Below are positions 36,179 to 45,516 of a stretch of 64,000 nucleotides of DNA, piece after piece. Made by a program: the position numbers and the translations under genes. Every line of letters starts with the position of its first letter. Position 1 is the first letter of the stretch. Below the pieces are notes generated by a model. It saw nothing but the letters and a program-made list of their open reading frames with translations, was not told the origin of the DNA and searched no databases. Source of the stretch: Shinella zoogloeoides (GTDB taxonomy: Bacteria > Pseudomonadota > Alphaproteobacteria > Rhizobiales > Rhizobiaceae); the NCBI RefSeq assembly GCF_033705735.1, contig NZ_CP131130.1, forward strand, positions 2,359,001 through 2,423,000, in the 5' to 3' direction.

Positions 36179-38032
36179 ATGACCCGCACTTTCCTTGAAC
36201 CCCGGATCGATTTCGCGACCGCGGAGGCCGCAGCCGGCGCCGAGCTGGGCGACCTGCCCGGCTGGAACCTTACCGACCTCTACCCCGCGCCGGCCTCGCC
36301 CGAATTCAAGGCCGACATGCAGAAGGCCGAGGCGGATTCGCTCGCCTTCGAGGCGAAGTGGAAGGGCAAGCTCGATGCCGCGACGGAAAAGACGGGCGAC
36401 GAGGGCATCGGCGCGGCCGTGCGCGAATTCGAGGCGTTGGAAGACGTGATGGGCCGCCTGATCTCCTTCGCAGGCCTCACTTATTTCACCAACACGACCG
36501 AGCCGGCGAACGGCAAGTTCTACGGCGACGTACAGGCCAAGCTCACCGACCTCGGCGCGCATCTCCTGTTTTTCTCCCTTGAACTCAACAGGATAGAAGA
36601 CGAGCGCATCGAGGCGGCGCTGACGAAAGACGCCCTTGCCGCGCATTACCGCCCGTGGATCGAGGACCTACGCAAGGACAAGCCCTACCAGCTCGACGAC
36701 AGGACTGAGCAGCTCTTCCTCGAAAAGTCGATGACCGGCGCTGCCGCCTGGAACCGCCTCTTCGACGAGACCATGGCCTCGCTGCGCTACACGATCGACG
36801 GCGAGGAACTGCCGCTGGAAATCGCCCTCAACCAGCTCCAGTCGCCCGACGGCGAGGCGCGCCGCAAGGCTGCCGAAGCGCTGGCCAAAACCTTCAAGGA
36901 CAATATCCGCACCTTCACGCTGATCACCAACACGCTCGCCAAGGACAAGGAAATCGCCGACCGCTGGCGCGGCTTCGAGGACATCGCCGACAGCCGGCAC
37001 CTCGCCAACCGCGTCGAGCCTGAGGTCGTCGCCGCCCTCGCGGAAGCCGTGCGCGAAGCGTATCCGCGCCTCTCCCATCGCTATTATGCGATGAAGGCAA
37101 AGTGGCTCGGAATGGAGCAGATGGACTATTGGGACCGTAATGCGCCCCTTCCCGAGACATCGGATGCGACCATTCCGTGGAGCGAGGCGCGTGACACCGT
37201 ACTGTCAGCCTACAGCGCCTTCGCGCCGGAAATGGCGGCCATCGCCAGGGACTTCTTCGACAAGGGCTGGATCGACGCGCCGGTGCGCCTCGGCAAGGCC
37301 CCGGGCGCCTTCGCCCATCCGACCGTGCCCTCCGCGCACCCTTACGTGCTCGTCAACTACATGGGCAAGCCGCGCGACGTGATGACGCTCGCCCACGAGC
37401 TTGGCCATGGCGTGCACCAGGTTCTGGCCGGCGGCCAGGGCGCGCTGATGGCCTCGACGCCGCTGACGCTTGCCGAGACCGCCTCCGTCTTCGGCGAGAT
37501 GCTGACCTTCCGCAGCCTGCTCGACAAGACGAAGGACAAGCGCGAGCGCAAGGCCATGCTCGCCCAGAAGGTGGAGGACATGATCAATACGGTCGTGCGC
37601 CAGATCGCCTTCTACGAATTCGAGCGCAAGGTGCACACCGCCCGCAAGGAAGGCGAACTCACCAGCGACCAGATCGGTGAACTCTGGCTCTCCGTGCAGG
37701 GCGAAAGCCTCGGCCCGGCGATCCGCATTTCCGAGGGCTACGAGACCTACTGGGCCTATATCCCCCACTTCATCCACTCGCCGTTCTACGTCTATGCCTA
37801 TGCCTTCGGCGACTGCCTGGTGAACTCGCTCTATGCCGTCTACCAACAGGCCGAGACCGGCTTCCAGGCGAAGTATTTCGACCTCCTCAAGGCCGGCGGC
37901 ACCAAGCATCACACCGAACTCCTCAAGCCCTTCGGCCTCGATGCGAGCGATCCGTCGTTCTGGAGCAAGGGACTGTCGATGATCGAGGGGCTGATCGACG
38001 AACTGGAAGCGCTTGATAAGGCGTCATCTTAA
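36179..38032 (+). CDS. pepF: M3-family oligoendopeptidase F
   Basis: A 617-aa cytoplasmic zinc peptidase degrading short peptides. It has the HExxH zinc motif in LAHELGHGVHQVL near residue 405, a distal Glu region ETASVFGEML, and the typical C-terminal motif IYPHFIHSPFYVYAYAFG-like sequence (YIPHFIHSPFYVYAYAFG). The ATG at 36179 fits the family length. Divergent from the sigma54 regulator; pabB follows after an 18-bp gap and may be co-transcribed. Confidence 0.94.
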   Translation: MTRTFLEPRIDFATAEAAAGAELGDLPGWNLTDLYPAPASPEFKADMQKAEADSLAFEAKWKGKLDAATEKTGDEGIGAAVREFEALEDVMGRLISFAGLTYFTNTTEPANGKFYGDVQAKLTDLGAHLLFFSLELNRIEDERIEAALTKDALAAHYRPWIEDLRKDKPYQLDDRTEQLFLEKSMTGAAAWNRLFDETMASLRYTIDGEELPLEIALNQLQSPDGEARRKAAEALAKTFKDNIRTFTLITNTLAKDKEIADRWRGFEDIADSRHLANRVEPEVVAALAEAVREAYPRLSHRYYAMKAKWLGMEQMDYWDRNAPLPETSDATIPWSEARDTVLSAYSAFAPEMAAIARDFFDKGWIDAPVRLGKAPGAFAHPTVPSAHPYVLVNYMGKPRDVMTLAHELGHGVHQVLAGGQGALMASTPLTLAETASVFGEMLTFRSLLDKTKDKRERKAMLAQKVEDMINTVVRQIAFYEFERKVHTARKEGELTSDQIGELWLSVQGESLGPAIRISEGYETYWAYIPHFIHSPFYVYAYAFGDCLVNSLYAVYQQAETGFQAKYFDLLKAGGTKHHTELLKPFGLDASDPSFWSKGLSMIEGLIDELEALDKASS

Positions 38033-38050
38033 AAGAAGCCGGAAGCCCGC

Positions 38051-39208
38051 ATGACAGACCGCGAACGCTTTGTGCTCCTCAGGGACGACCGTGAGGATCG
38101 GACGGTGGTTTTCGCCGATCCGCTCGCGGTCGTCACCGTGCGCGAGCGCGCCGGCTTCGAGCCCGCCTTCGCGGCCCTTCAGGCCGCCCATGAAAAAGGC
38201 CACTGGATCGCCGGCTTCATGAGCTACGAGGCCGGCCATCTCTTCGAGAAGAAGCTGGCCCCGCTCGCCGAGGAGAACCGCCCGACCCCGCTGATGAGCT
38301 TCGGCATCTTCGAAAAGCCGGCGGACGATCACCCGCTTGCAACGCCGCGGCAACGTGTCGAAAACGAACCCTTCCTCACCGATCCCAGAGCCGACTGGGA
38401 TTTCGGGACCTACCGTGGCCGCTTCGATCGCCTGCACCAGCACCTCCGGCAGGGCGATTGCTACCAGGCAAACCTCACCATGCCGATCCGCGCCCGCTGG
38501 AACGGCGACCCGCTCGCCGCCTTCTGGTCGCTGATCGAGCGCCAGCCCGTGCACTACGGCGCCTTCGTCTCGCTGGACGGGCCGAAACTGCTCTCCCGCT
38601 CACCGGAACTCTTCTTCGATATAGACAGGGAAGGCTGGATCGAGACGCACCCGATGAAGGGCACCGCGCCGCGTGGGGGCAGCGCGACCGAGGACGAGCG
38701 CATCATCGCCGCCATGCAGGCCGATCCGAAATCGCAGGCGGAAAACCGCATGATCGTCGACCTGCTGCGCAACGACATCTCGCGCATCACCGAGGTCGGC
38801 ACGCTGCACGTCCCGAAACTCTTCGCGGTCGAGACCTACCCGACCGTGCATCAGATGGTGAGCCATGTCCGGGCGAAGCTGACGGCGGGCATCTCCATCC
38901 GCGATATCTTCGCCGCCCTCTTCCCCTGCGGCTCGATCACCGGCGCGCCGAAGATGCGCGCCATGGAAATCCTGCACGACCTGGAGGACGGCCCGCGCGA
39001 CGCCTATTGCGGCGCCATCGGCATGATCGCCCCCGACGGCACCATGCGCTTCAACGTCGCCATCCGCACCATCTCGCTCTTCGAGGACGGCAACGCCGTC
39101 TTCAATGTCGGCGGCGGCATCGTCTTCGATTCCACCGCAGAGGCGGAATATGAGGAATGCCTGCTGAAAGCGCGCTTCGCCGTGGGGGACCAATGGATCT
39201 CTCGCTGA
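38051..39208 (+). CDS. pabB: Aminodeoxychorismate synthase component I
   Basis: A 385-aa chorismate-utilising enzyme for p-aminobenzoate, a folate precursor. Motifs: GDCYQANLTMPIRARW near residues 137-152, HPMKGTAPRG with the active-site Lys, AENRMIVDLLRNDI, and FPCGSITGAPKMRAMEIL near 297-314. The lyase is encoded by the next gene, which overlaps by 16 bp, so the pair forms a folate operon. It is shorter than anthranilate synthase and lacks a glutaminase domain. Confidence 0.93.
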   Translation: MTDRERFVLLRDDREDRTVVFADPLAVVTVRERAGFEPAFAALQAAHEKGHWIAGFMSYEAGHLFEKKLAPLAEENRPTPLMSFGIFEKPADDHPLATPRQRVENEPFLTDPRADWDFGTYRGRFDRLHQHLRQGDCYQANLTMPIRARWNGDPLAAFWSLIERQPVHYGAFVSLDGPKLLSRSPELFFDIDREGWIETHPMKGTAPRGGSATEDERIIAAMQADPKSQAENRMIVDLLRNDISRITEVGTLHVPKLFAVETYPTVHQMVSHVRAKLTAGISIRDIFAALFPCGSITGAPKMRAMEILHDLEDGPRDAYCGAIGMIAPDGTMRFNVAIRTISLFEDGNAVFNVGGGIVFDSTAEAEYEECLLKARFAVGDQWISR

Positions 39209-39966
39209 TCGAGACCCTGCGCTGGGAACCCGGCACTGGCTTCGTGCGACTGGAGCGGCACTTGGCGCGGCTGGCGCGGTCGGCGGAGGCGCTCGGATTG
39301 CCGGGGGCGGAGAAGGCACGGGACGCCCTGTTCGCTGTGCTACCCCCCTCTGCCCTGCCGGGCATCTCCCCCACGAGGGGGGAGATTGGCAAGAGGCAAG
39401 GTCATCTCTCAACCGCGGCCACTGAAATGGGCAAGGCGTCCCCCCATCCAATCTCCCCCCCTGTGGGGGAGATGCCCGGCAGGGCAGAGGGGGGTGCGCC
39501 GCAACCGCAACCCCTCCGTATCCGCCTCGAACTCTTCCCCGATGGCCGGATCGACGTGCAGACCGCAGCCTTCACACTCCTTGCGGCGGATGCGGTCTGG
39601 CGCGTGAAGCTCGCCACCACCCGCCTCTCCTCCGCCGATCCGCTGCTGCGCCACAAGACATCCCGCCGCGTCCTCTACGCCGCGGCACGCGCCGAATTCC
39701 CCACGACCGAGGCCGAGGAAGTCATCCTCCTCAACGAGCGCGGCGAACTCTGCGAGGGCACCATCACCTCGCTGTTCCTCGACGACGGCACCGGCCCGCT
39801 GAAGACCCCGCCGCTCGCCTCGGGCCTGCTCGCCGGCGTTCTGCGCGAGGAGCTGCTGGAAACCGGCAGCGCCGTCGAGGCGGTGCTGCGGCCGGAGGAC
39901 CTTGCCGGCGGCACGATCCTCGTCGGCAATTCGCTGCGCGGCCTGATCCGCTGCGTCCTCGCCTGA
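39193..39966 (+). CDS. pabC: Aminotransferase class IV (PabC-like), interrupted in frame by a repeat element
   Basis: A 257-aa PLP enzyme of fold type IV; next to pabB it is likely 4-amino-4-deoxychorismate lyase. The PLP lysine lies in LLRHKTSRRVLY, followed by VILLNERGELCEGTITSLF. About 52 residues near positions 50-101 (VLPPSALPG to AEGGAP) are encoded by a palindromic repeat (39342-39495), making the protein longer than the usual 205-215 aa. The flanking sequence reads on in frame without a stop, so the insert is translated. Whether the enzyme stays active is unknown. It overlaps pabB by 16 bp. Confidence 0.85.
   Translation: MDLSLIETLRWEPGTGFVRLERHLARLARSAEALGLPGAEKARDALFAVLPPSALPGISPTRGEIGKRQGHLSTAATEMGKASPHPISPPVGEMPGRAEGGAPQPQPLRIRLELFPDGRIDVQTAAFTLLAADAVWRVKLATTRLSSADPLLRHKTSRRVLYAAARAEFPTTEAEEVILLNERGELCEGTITSLFLDDGTGPLKTPPLASGLLAGVLREELLETGSAVEAVLRPEDLAGGTILVGNSLRGLIRCVLA
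39342..39495. repeat. Palindromic intergenic-type repeat inside the pabC-like CDS
   Basis: A 154-bp element with outer arms ACCCCCCTCTGCCCTG and CAGGGCAGAGGGGGGT and inner arms around GGCATCTCCCCC / GGGGGAGATGCC. This resembles a repeat family found between genes in many rhizobia, here lying inside a coding sequence. Confidence 0.85.
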
Positions 39967-40117
39967 GGCGGCGACGGCGGCTTAAGCATATCGCCGCAGA
40001 AATACTTGGCCGCCCTTTATTGTGACAGAAATCTGTGCTCTAGCGCTGCCATACTATGCTAAGGGGCCTTGGAGCCCCTGATTTTCAGCGCAAAGCGGCC
40101 GTCCGCAGGAGACCCAA

Positions 40118-41569
40118 ATGGCAGACAGCACCTATCCGGTACATGGCGAAATCACCGGCCCGATCGTGATGATCGGTTTCGGCTCCATCGGTCGCGGCAC
40201 GCTTCCGCTGATCGAGCGCCACTTCAAGTATGACCGGAACCGGCTGATCGTCATCGAGCCGCGCGAAGACGACGCCGACGCCGAGCTCTATGCCCGCCAC
40301 GGCGTTCGCCACATCAAGGCTCATGTCACCAAGGAAAACTACAAGGATCTCCTGAAGCCGCTCCTCACGGAAGGCGAAGGCCAGGCCTTCTGCGTCAACC
40401 TCTCCGTCGATACCGGCTCGGTCGATCTCATCAAGTTCTGCCGCAAGCTCGACGTGCTCTACATCGATACGGTCGTTGAGCCCTGGCTCGGCTTCTATTT
40501 CGACAAGGACATGAAGAACGCCGACCGCACGAACTACGCCCTGCGCGAAACCCTGCGCAAGGAAAAGGAAAAGCATCCGGGCGGCACGACCGCCGTTTCG
40601 ACCTGCGGCGCCAATCCGGGCATGGTTTCCTGGTTCGTCAAGCAGGCGCTGCTGAACCTTGCCAAGGACCTCGAAGTCAAGTTCGAAGAGCCCTCGCAGG
40701 ACGACCGCGAAGGCTGGGCCAAGCTGATGAAGAAGGTCGGCGTCAAGGGCATTCACATTGCCGAACGCGACACCCAGCGCACCAAGAACCCCAAGCCCTT
40801 CAACACCTTCTGGAACACCTGGTCCGTGGAAGGCTTCATCTCGGAAGGCCTGCAGCCGGCCGAACTCGGCTGGGGCACCCATGAGAAGTGGATTCCGAAG
40901 AACGCCAAGAAGCAGAAGAAGGGCTGCAAGGCCGCCATCTATCTGGAGCAGCCCGGCGCCAACACGCGCGTGCGCTCCTGGTGCCCGACGCCCGGCCCGC
41001 AATATGGCTTCCTCGTCACCCACAACGAATCCATCTCGATCGCCGACTTCTTCACGGTGCGCGACAAGGACGGCGACGTCACCTACCGTCCGACCTGCCA
41101 CTATGCCTACCATCCCTGCAACGACGCCGTGCTGTCGCTGCACGAGATGTTCGGCAATGGCGGCCACCAGCAGCCGGTGCTGCACGTCCTCGACGAGAAT
41201 GAGCTGGTCGACGGCGTCGACGAACTCGGCGTGCTGCTCTACGGCCACGACAAGAACGCCTACTGGTACGGCTCGCGCCTGTCGCTGGAAGAGACCCGCC
41301 GCATCGCCCCCTACCAGAACGCGACCGGCCTGCAGGTGACCTCCGCCGTGCTCGCCGGCATGGTCTGGGCGCTGGAAAACCCGAAGGCCGGCATCGTCGA
41401 GGCCGACGAGGTCGACTACAAGCGCTGCCTCGAAGTGCAGATGCCCTATCTCGGCCCGGTCGAAGGCCACTACACCGACTGGACCCCGCTCGACGGCCGC
41501 CCGGGCCTCTTCCCGGAAGATCTCGACACGAAGGATCCGTGGCAGTTCAGGAACGTTCTCGTTCGCTGA
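40118..41569 (+). CDS. hss: Homospermidine synthase
   Basis: A 483-aa enzyme making homospermidine, a main polyamine of rhizobia, from putrescine (and spermidine). NAD-binding [17 protein letters not shown] lies near residues 19-35; other conserved blocks are [39 protein letters not shown] and [18 protein letters not shown]. The length matches bacterial HSS. A short hairpin (GGGGC-CTTGGA-GCCCC) lies at the end of the upstream intergenic region, and a terminator follows the gene. Confidence 0.94.
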   Translation: MADSTYPVHGEITGPIVMIGFGSIGRGTLPLIERHFKYDRNRLIVIEPREDDADAELYARHGVRHIKAHVTKENYKDLLKPLLTEGEGQAFCVNLSVDTGSVDLIKFCRKLDVLYIDTVVEPWLGFYFDKDMKNADRTNYALRETLRKEKEKHPGGTTAVSTCGANPGMVSWFVKQALLNLAKDLEVKFEEPSQDDREGWAKLMKKVGVKGIHIAERDTQRTKNPKPFNTFWNTWSVEGFISEGLQPAELGWGTHEKWIPKNAKKQKKGCKAAIYLEQPGANTRVRSWCPTPGPQYGFLVTHNESISIADFFTVRDKDGDVTYRPTCHYAYHPCNDAVLSLHEMFGNGGHQQPVLHVLDENELVDGVDELGVLLYGHDKNAYWYGSRLSLEETRRIAPYQNATGLQVTSAVLAGMVWALENPKAGIVEADEVDYKRCLEVQMPYLGPVEGHYTDWTPLDGRPGLFPEDLDTKDPWQFRNVLVR

Positions 41570-41593
41570 ACCGGCCCGTAGTTTTCCAAGGAA

Positions 41594-41627
41594 AGCGCCC
41601 GCGGCAATCCCGCGGGCGCTTCGCTTT
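41594..41627 (+). terminator. hss terminator
   Basis: AGCGCCCGCGG-CAATC-CCGCGGGCGCT, an 11-pair stem, then TCGCTTT. It begins 25 bp after the stop. Confidence 0.75.
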
Positions 41628-41741
41628 CAATGGGATAATGCCCGCCGGCCGGGCAGCGCGTCTTGCTTTCGACTTCTCTTCACGGCATGTTCTGGCGAAC
41701 CGGACGGGTGCTTCGCGCCGCCGAGACTTTGGGAGAACCAG

Positions 41742-42113
41742 ATGAAGCCGATCGCAGCCCTCAGCCTGCTTGCCGCCGCCGCAGCGCTTGCTTCGTGCCA
41801 GACGGAACCGGCGCCGCGCAGCCTTCCGGTCGCCCAGCAGCCCATGCAGCAGGGCGTCGAGGGCGCCTGGGTCGATCCGAACGGCATCGTCTCGACCTTC
41901 TCGAGCGGCACCTTCACGACGCGCACGACCGACACGAACCAGCTCCTCGCCTCCGGCACCTATATCAAGACCTCGCCGACACTGGTCGAGATCAACATGA
42001 CCTCGCTGGTGCGCAACACGCAGTCCAAGGTCAATTGCGCGCTGGTCAGTCAGCACCAGCTCAACTGCACCACGGCCGAAGGGGCGCAGTTCTCGCTGGC
42101 GCGCCGCACCTGA
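41742..42113 (+). CDS. omp10: Omp10-like outer-membrane lipoprotein
   Basis: A 123-aa lipoprotein. A signal peptide ends in the lipobox L16-A17-S18-C19, so C19 is lipidated. The mature part has [54 protein letters not shown] and [15 protein letters not shown], matching the Brucella Omp10 lipoprotein of the outer membrane. Two cysteines in NC and NC could form a disulfide. The gene stands alone with a terminator behind it. Confidence 0.87.
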   Translation: MKPIAALSLLAAAAALASCQTEPAPRSLPVAQQPMQQGVEGAWVDPNGIVSTFSSGTFTTRTTDTNQLLASGTYIKTSPTLVEINMTSLVRNTQSKVNCALVSQHQLNCTTAEGAQFSLARRT

Positions 42114-42132
42114 TCCGGCACCTCGCTTCTCA

Positions 42133-42155
42133 AAAGGGCCGCAAGGCCCTTTTTT
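42133..42155 (+). terminator. omp10 terminator
   Basis: AAAGGGCC-GCAA-GGCCCTTT followed by T3, 20 bp after the omp10 stop. Confidence 0.85.
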
Positions 42156-42215
42156 CGTTTCGGGCCGGGTAGCCGGCAGGGACCGTCTTTTCACTTGAAG
42201 TTGCTTTCGTCCGGT

Positions 42216-42247
42216 GGAAACATCCGCCGGCCGGCTGTCATGTTTCC
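42216..42247. promoter_or_regulatory. Inverted repeat with half Pho box upstream of the 5'-nucleotidase
   Basis: GGAAACAT (42216-42223) and ATGTTTCC (42240-42247) are inverted repeats. A perfect PhoB half-site CTGTCAT sits at 42235-42241 without a clear second half. It may link the gene to phosphate supply; weak evidence. Confidence 0.3.
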
Positions 42248-42312
42248 GGCCTATCCGGAAGCCGGGCATGCCCTCCGCGCCATCGGGCGCGGCAACCGAG
42301 GAGAACAGGACC

Positions 42313-44262
42313 ATGACGCTTATCCGATCCGGCCTTCTGGCCGCCTCCCTCATCGCGCTCTCCAGCGGTGCGGCATTCGCCGATTACGAGCTGAACATCC
42401 TGCATATCAACGACCTGCACTCGCGTATCGAGGCGATCAACAAGTTCGATTCGACCTGCTCGGCCGAAGAGGAAGGCAAGGGCGAATGCTTCGGCGGCGT
42501 CGCGCGCCTGAAAGCCGCCATCGATGCCGAGCGCCAGAAGCTTTCCGGCAGGAACGTGCTGCTCCTCAATGCCGGCGACAATTTTCAGGGCTCGCTCTTC
42601 TACACGACCTACAAGGGCGCGGCGGAAGCCGAGTTTCTCAACCTCATGAAGTTCGACGCCATGACCGTCGGCAACCATGAATTCGACGACAGCGAGGACG
42701 GCCTTGCCACCTTCCTCGACAAGGTCCAGTTCCCCGTCGTCACCGCCAATGTCGCGGCCGGCGCCAGCTCCAAGATCGGCGACCGCATCAAGCCCTTCAT
42801 CGTCATCGAGCAGGGCGGCCAGAAGATCGGCATCGTCGGCGCGGTCGCCAACGACACCGAGGAACTCTCGTCCCCCGGTCCGAACGTGCTGATCGGCAAC
42901 GATGTCGCCGACATCACCGCCGCCGTCGCCGAGTTGAAGAAGGAGGGCGTCGACAAGATCGTCGCGCTCACCCATGTCGGCTATCCGCGCGACCTCGCCG
43001 CCATCGCCAAGATCCCGGATGTCGACGTCGTGGTCGGCGGCCACTCCCACAGCTTCCTTTCCAGCACGTCGGACAAGGCGGAAGGCCCCTATCCGACGAT
43101 GGTCGACAATCCCGGCGGCTACAAGGTGCCCGTCGTGCAGGCCGGCGCCTATTCGAAATATCTCGGCAACCTGAAGGTCGTCTTCGACGATGCCGGCGTG
43201 GTGAAGGAAGCGACCGGCGCGCCGATCACCATCGATTCCTCCATCAAGCCCGACGAGGCCGTCCTTGCCCGCATCAAGGAACTGTCCGGCCCCATCGACG
43301 AGCTGAAGAACAAGATCGTCGCGGAAACCGCCGAGCCGATCGACGGCTCGCGCGAAACCTGCCGCGCCGCCGAATGCGCCATGGGCAACCTCGTGGCCGA
43401 CGCCATCCTCGACCGCACGAAGAACCAGGGGATGACCGTCGCCATCACCAATGGCGGGGGGCTGCGTTCCTCCATCGATGCCGGGCCGGTCTCCATGGGC
43501 GAGGTGCTCTCGGTGCTGCCCTTCCAGAACACCGTCGCGACCTTCCAGCTCAAGGGCGCCGACCTCGTCGCCGCGCTCGAAAACGGCCTCAGCCAGATCG
43601 AGGAAGGCGCGGGCCGCTTCCCGCAGGTCTCCGGCCTGAAATACGCCTTCGACAAGTCGAAGCCGGCCGGCAGCCGTGTCGTCTCGGTAGAGGTGAAGGA
43701 GGGCGATGCCTTCGCGCCGCTCGATCCGGGCAAGACCTACGGCGTCGCCTCCAACAACTATTTGCGTGCCGGCGGCGACGGCTATGCCATCTTCGCGAAG
43801 GCCGCCGTGAATCCCTATGACTTCGGCCCGAACCTGGAACTGGTGGTCGCCGACTACCTCTCCGCCCACCGCCCCTACAAGCCATACACCGACGGCCGCA
43901 TCACCGAGGCCGCCGCCACCGGCATGGCGGAAGGCGCAACCGGAGCCGAGACGAAGCCGGCCACCGATGGCGAGACGGCAACGCCCGCCGATAGCAGCAC
44001 GACCGCGACGGAAGGCGCGGCGACGACCGGCAATACCGGGTCCGGCACCACAACGACGGGATCGGAAGCAGCCGCCACGACGGCCGAAGGCAGCGTCGCA
44101 GCAGGCGGCAGGCACGTCATCGCACGCGGCGACACGCTCTGGGATCTAGCCAAGGCCGCTTATGGCGATGGCACGCTGTGGCGCAGGATCGCCGAAGCCA
44201 ACGATAATCCGCGTCCGCGCGCGCTCCATATCGGCAGGGAGCTCTCGATTCCCGCCAAATAA
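42313..44262 (+). CDS. Periplasmic 5'-nucleotidase with C-terminal LysM domain
   Basis: A 649-aa exported enzyme. A signal peptide (about residues 1-24) precedes a metallophosphatase domain: NILHINDLHSRIEA, LLNAGDNFQGS, TVGNHEFDD, GGHSHSF. Then comes the 5'-nucleotidase C-terminal domain (ITNGGGLRSSID, YLRAGGDGYAIF). After a T/A/G-rich linker (about 540-597) the last 52 residues form a LysM (HVIARGDTLWDLAKAAYG). The fusion to LysM should tether the enzyme to peptidoglycan, unlike classic UshA. Likely role: release of phosphate and nucleosides from periplasmic nucleotides. Confidence 0.92.
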   Translation: MTLIRSGLLAASLIALSSGAAFADYELNILHINDLHSRIEAINKFDSTCSAEEEGKGECFGGVARLKAAIDAERQKLSGRNVLLLNAGDNFQGSLFYTTYKGAAEAEFLNLMKFDAMTVGNHEFDDSEDGLATFLDKVQFPVVTANVAAGASSKIGDRIKPFIVIEQGGQKIGIVGAVANDTEELSSPGPNVLIGNDVADITAAVAELKKEGVDKIVALTHVGYPRDLAAIAKIPDVDVVVGGHSHSFLSSTSDKAEGPYPTMVDNPGGYKVPVVQAGAYSKYLGNLKVVFDDAGVVKEATGAPITIDSSIKPDEAVLARIKELSGPIDELKNKIVAETAEPIDGSRETCRAAECAMGNLVADAILDRTKNQGMTVAITNGGGLRSSIDAGPVSMGEVLSVLPFQNTVATFQLKGADLVAALENGLSQIEEGAGRFPQVSGLKYAFDKSKPAGSRVVSVEVKEGDAFAPLDPGKTYGVASNNYLRAGGDGYAIFAKAAVNPYDFGPNLELVVADYLSAHRPYKPYTDGRITEAAATGMAEGATGAETKPATDGETATPADSSTTATEGAATTGNTGSGTTTTGSEAAATTAEGSVAAGGRHVIARGDTLWDLAKAAYGDGTLWRRIAEANDNPRPRALHIGRELSIPAK

Positions 44263-44319
44263 GGACAATTTGTCTCCACTTTTTCCGCCGGTCCGGGCTT
44301 TCCCGGGCCGGCATTTCTT

Positions 44320-44336
44320 TTTAGAACCGTTCTGAA
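44320..44336 (+). promoter_or_regulatory. Irr/ICE-type iron-responsive box upstream of hemH
   Basis: TTTAGAA-CCG-TTCTGAA differs by one base from the palindromic iron control element TTTAGAA-N3-TTCTAAA bound by Irr in rhizobia. It is 54 bp before the hemH ATG. Irr controls heme synthesis, so the context fits. Confidence 0.6.
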
Positions 44337-44389
44337 CGAACCGGCCTTCGCCGCGCATGAGAACGACACCAGCACGCACAGGATCCACG

Positions 44390-45418
44390 ATGGACATCGC
44401 CGCCAAGCCCGCCAACCATCCGACCGTCAAGCATGGCAAGGTCGGCGTGCTGCTCGTCAATCTCGGCACGCCGGACGGCACCGACTACACCTCGATGAGG
44501 CGCTACCTGAAGGAGTTCCTGACCGACAAGCGCGTCATCGAATGGCCGAGGATCGCCTGGTATCCCATCCTCTTCGGCATCGTGCTCAACACGCGCCCCG
44601 GCAAGGTCGGCAAGGCTTATGAGACGATCTGGAACAAGGAACGGAACGAGAGCTTCCTGCGCACCTATACCCGCAGCCAGGCCGAGCTGATGGCGAAGTC
44701 GCTCGCCGAGCACCCGAATGTCGTCGTCGACTGGGCGATGCGCTACGGTCAGCCCTCCATCGCCTCGCGCATGGAATATCTTCAGAAGGAAGGATGCGAG
44801 CGCATCCTCGTCTTCCCGCTCTATCCGCAATATGCGGCGGCGACGACGGCGACCGTCAACGACAAGGCCTTCGAGACCTTGCTGAAGATGCGCTGGCAGC
44901 CGGCGCTGCGCACCGTGCCGCCCTATCACGACGATCCCGCCTATATCGACGCCCTCGCCGTCTCCATCGAAAAGCACATCGCCGGCCTCGACTGGGAGCC
45001 GGAGCGGGTGCTCGCCTCCTTCCACGGCATTCCGAAAAGCTATTTCGAGAAGGGCGACCCTTATTACTGCCAGTGCCAGAAGACCGCGCGGCTGCTGCGC
45101 GAACGCCTCGGCTGGTCGGCGGAGAAGCTGGTCCTCACCTTCCAGTCCCGCTTCGGCCCGGAGGAATGGCTCCAGCCCTATACGGACAAGACCGTCGAGA
45201 AGCTGGCCGAGGAGGGCATCAAGCGCATCGCCGTCTTCAATCCGGGCTTCGTTTCCGACTGCCTCGAGACGCTGGAGGAGATCGCCGAGCAGGCCGCCGA
45301 GAGCTTCCTGCACAATGGCGGCGAGAAGTTCTCGCACATCCCTTGCCTGAACGATTCCCCGGAAGGCATGGCCGTTCTGGAAAAGGTGGTGCGCCGGGAG
45401 CTTTCCGGCTGGGTCTGA
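44390..45418 (+). CDS. hemH: Ferrochelatase
   Basis: A 342-aa enzyme inserting Fe2+ into protoporphyrin IX, the last step of heme synthesis. It has GVLLVNLGTPDGTDYTSM near the N terminus, VDWAMRYGQPSI, and LASFHGIPKSYFEKGDPYYCQC with the metal-binding His near residue 206. The ATG at 44390 (AGGA 7 nt before) is preferred; an in-frame ATG at 44357 lacks a Shine-Dalgarno. An Irr-type box lies upstream, consistent with iron control. Confidence 0.95.
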   Translation: MDIAAKPANHPTVKHGKVGVLLVNLGTPDGTDYTSMRRYLKEFLTDKRVIEWPRIAWYPILFGIVLNTRPGKVGKAYETIWNKERNESFLRTYTRSQAELMAKSLAEHPNVVVDWAMRYGQPSIASRMEYLQKEGCERILVFPLYPQYAAATTATVNDKAFETLLKMRWQPALRTVPPYHDDPAYIDALAVSIEKHIAGLDWEPERVLASFHGIPKSYFEKGDPYYCQCQKTARLLRERLGWSAEKLVLTFQSRFGPEEWLQPYTDKTVEKLAEEGIKRIAVFNPGFVSDCLETLEEIAEQAAESFLHNGGEKFSHIPCLNDSPEGMAVLEKVVRRELSGWV

Positions 45419-45516
45419 GTGCGATAATTCCTCTTCCCGCCCAAATAGACTGGTGTCGCGGAACGTATACCGTAGAGTGGCACCGCGCCGCACCGTCTTT
45501 CGTGGAGTAGAAGAAC

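Noticed and set aside
42235..42241. A full Pho box for the 5'-nucleotidase
   Set aside because: Only one CTGTCAT half-site is clear. The second half at the expected spacing reads CCGGCCT.
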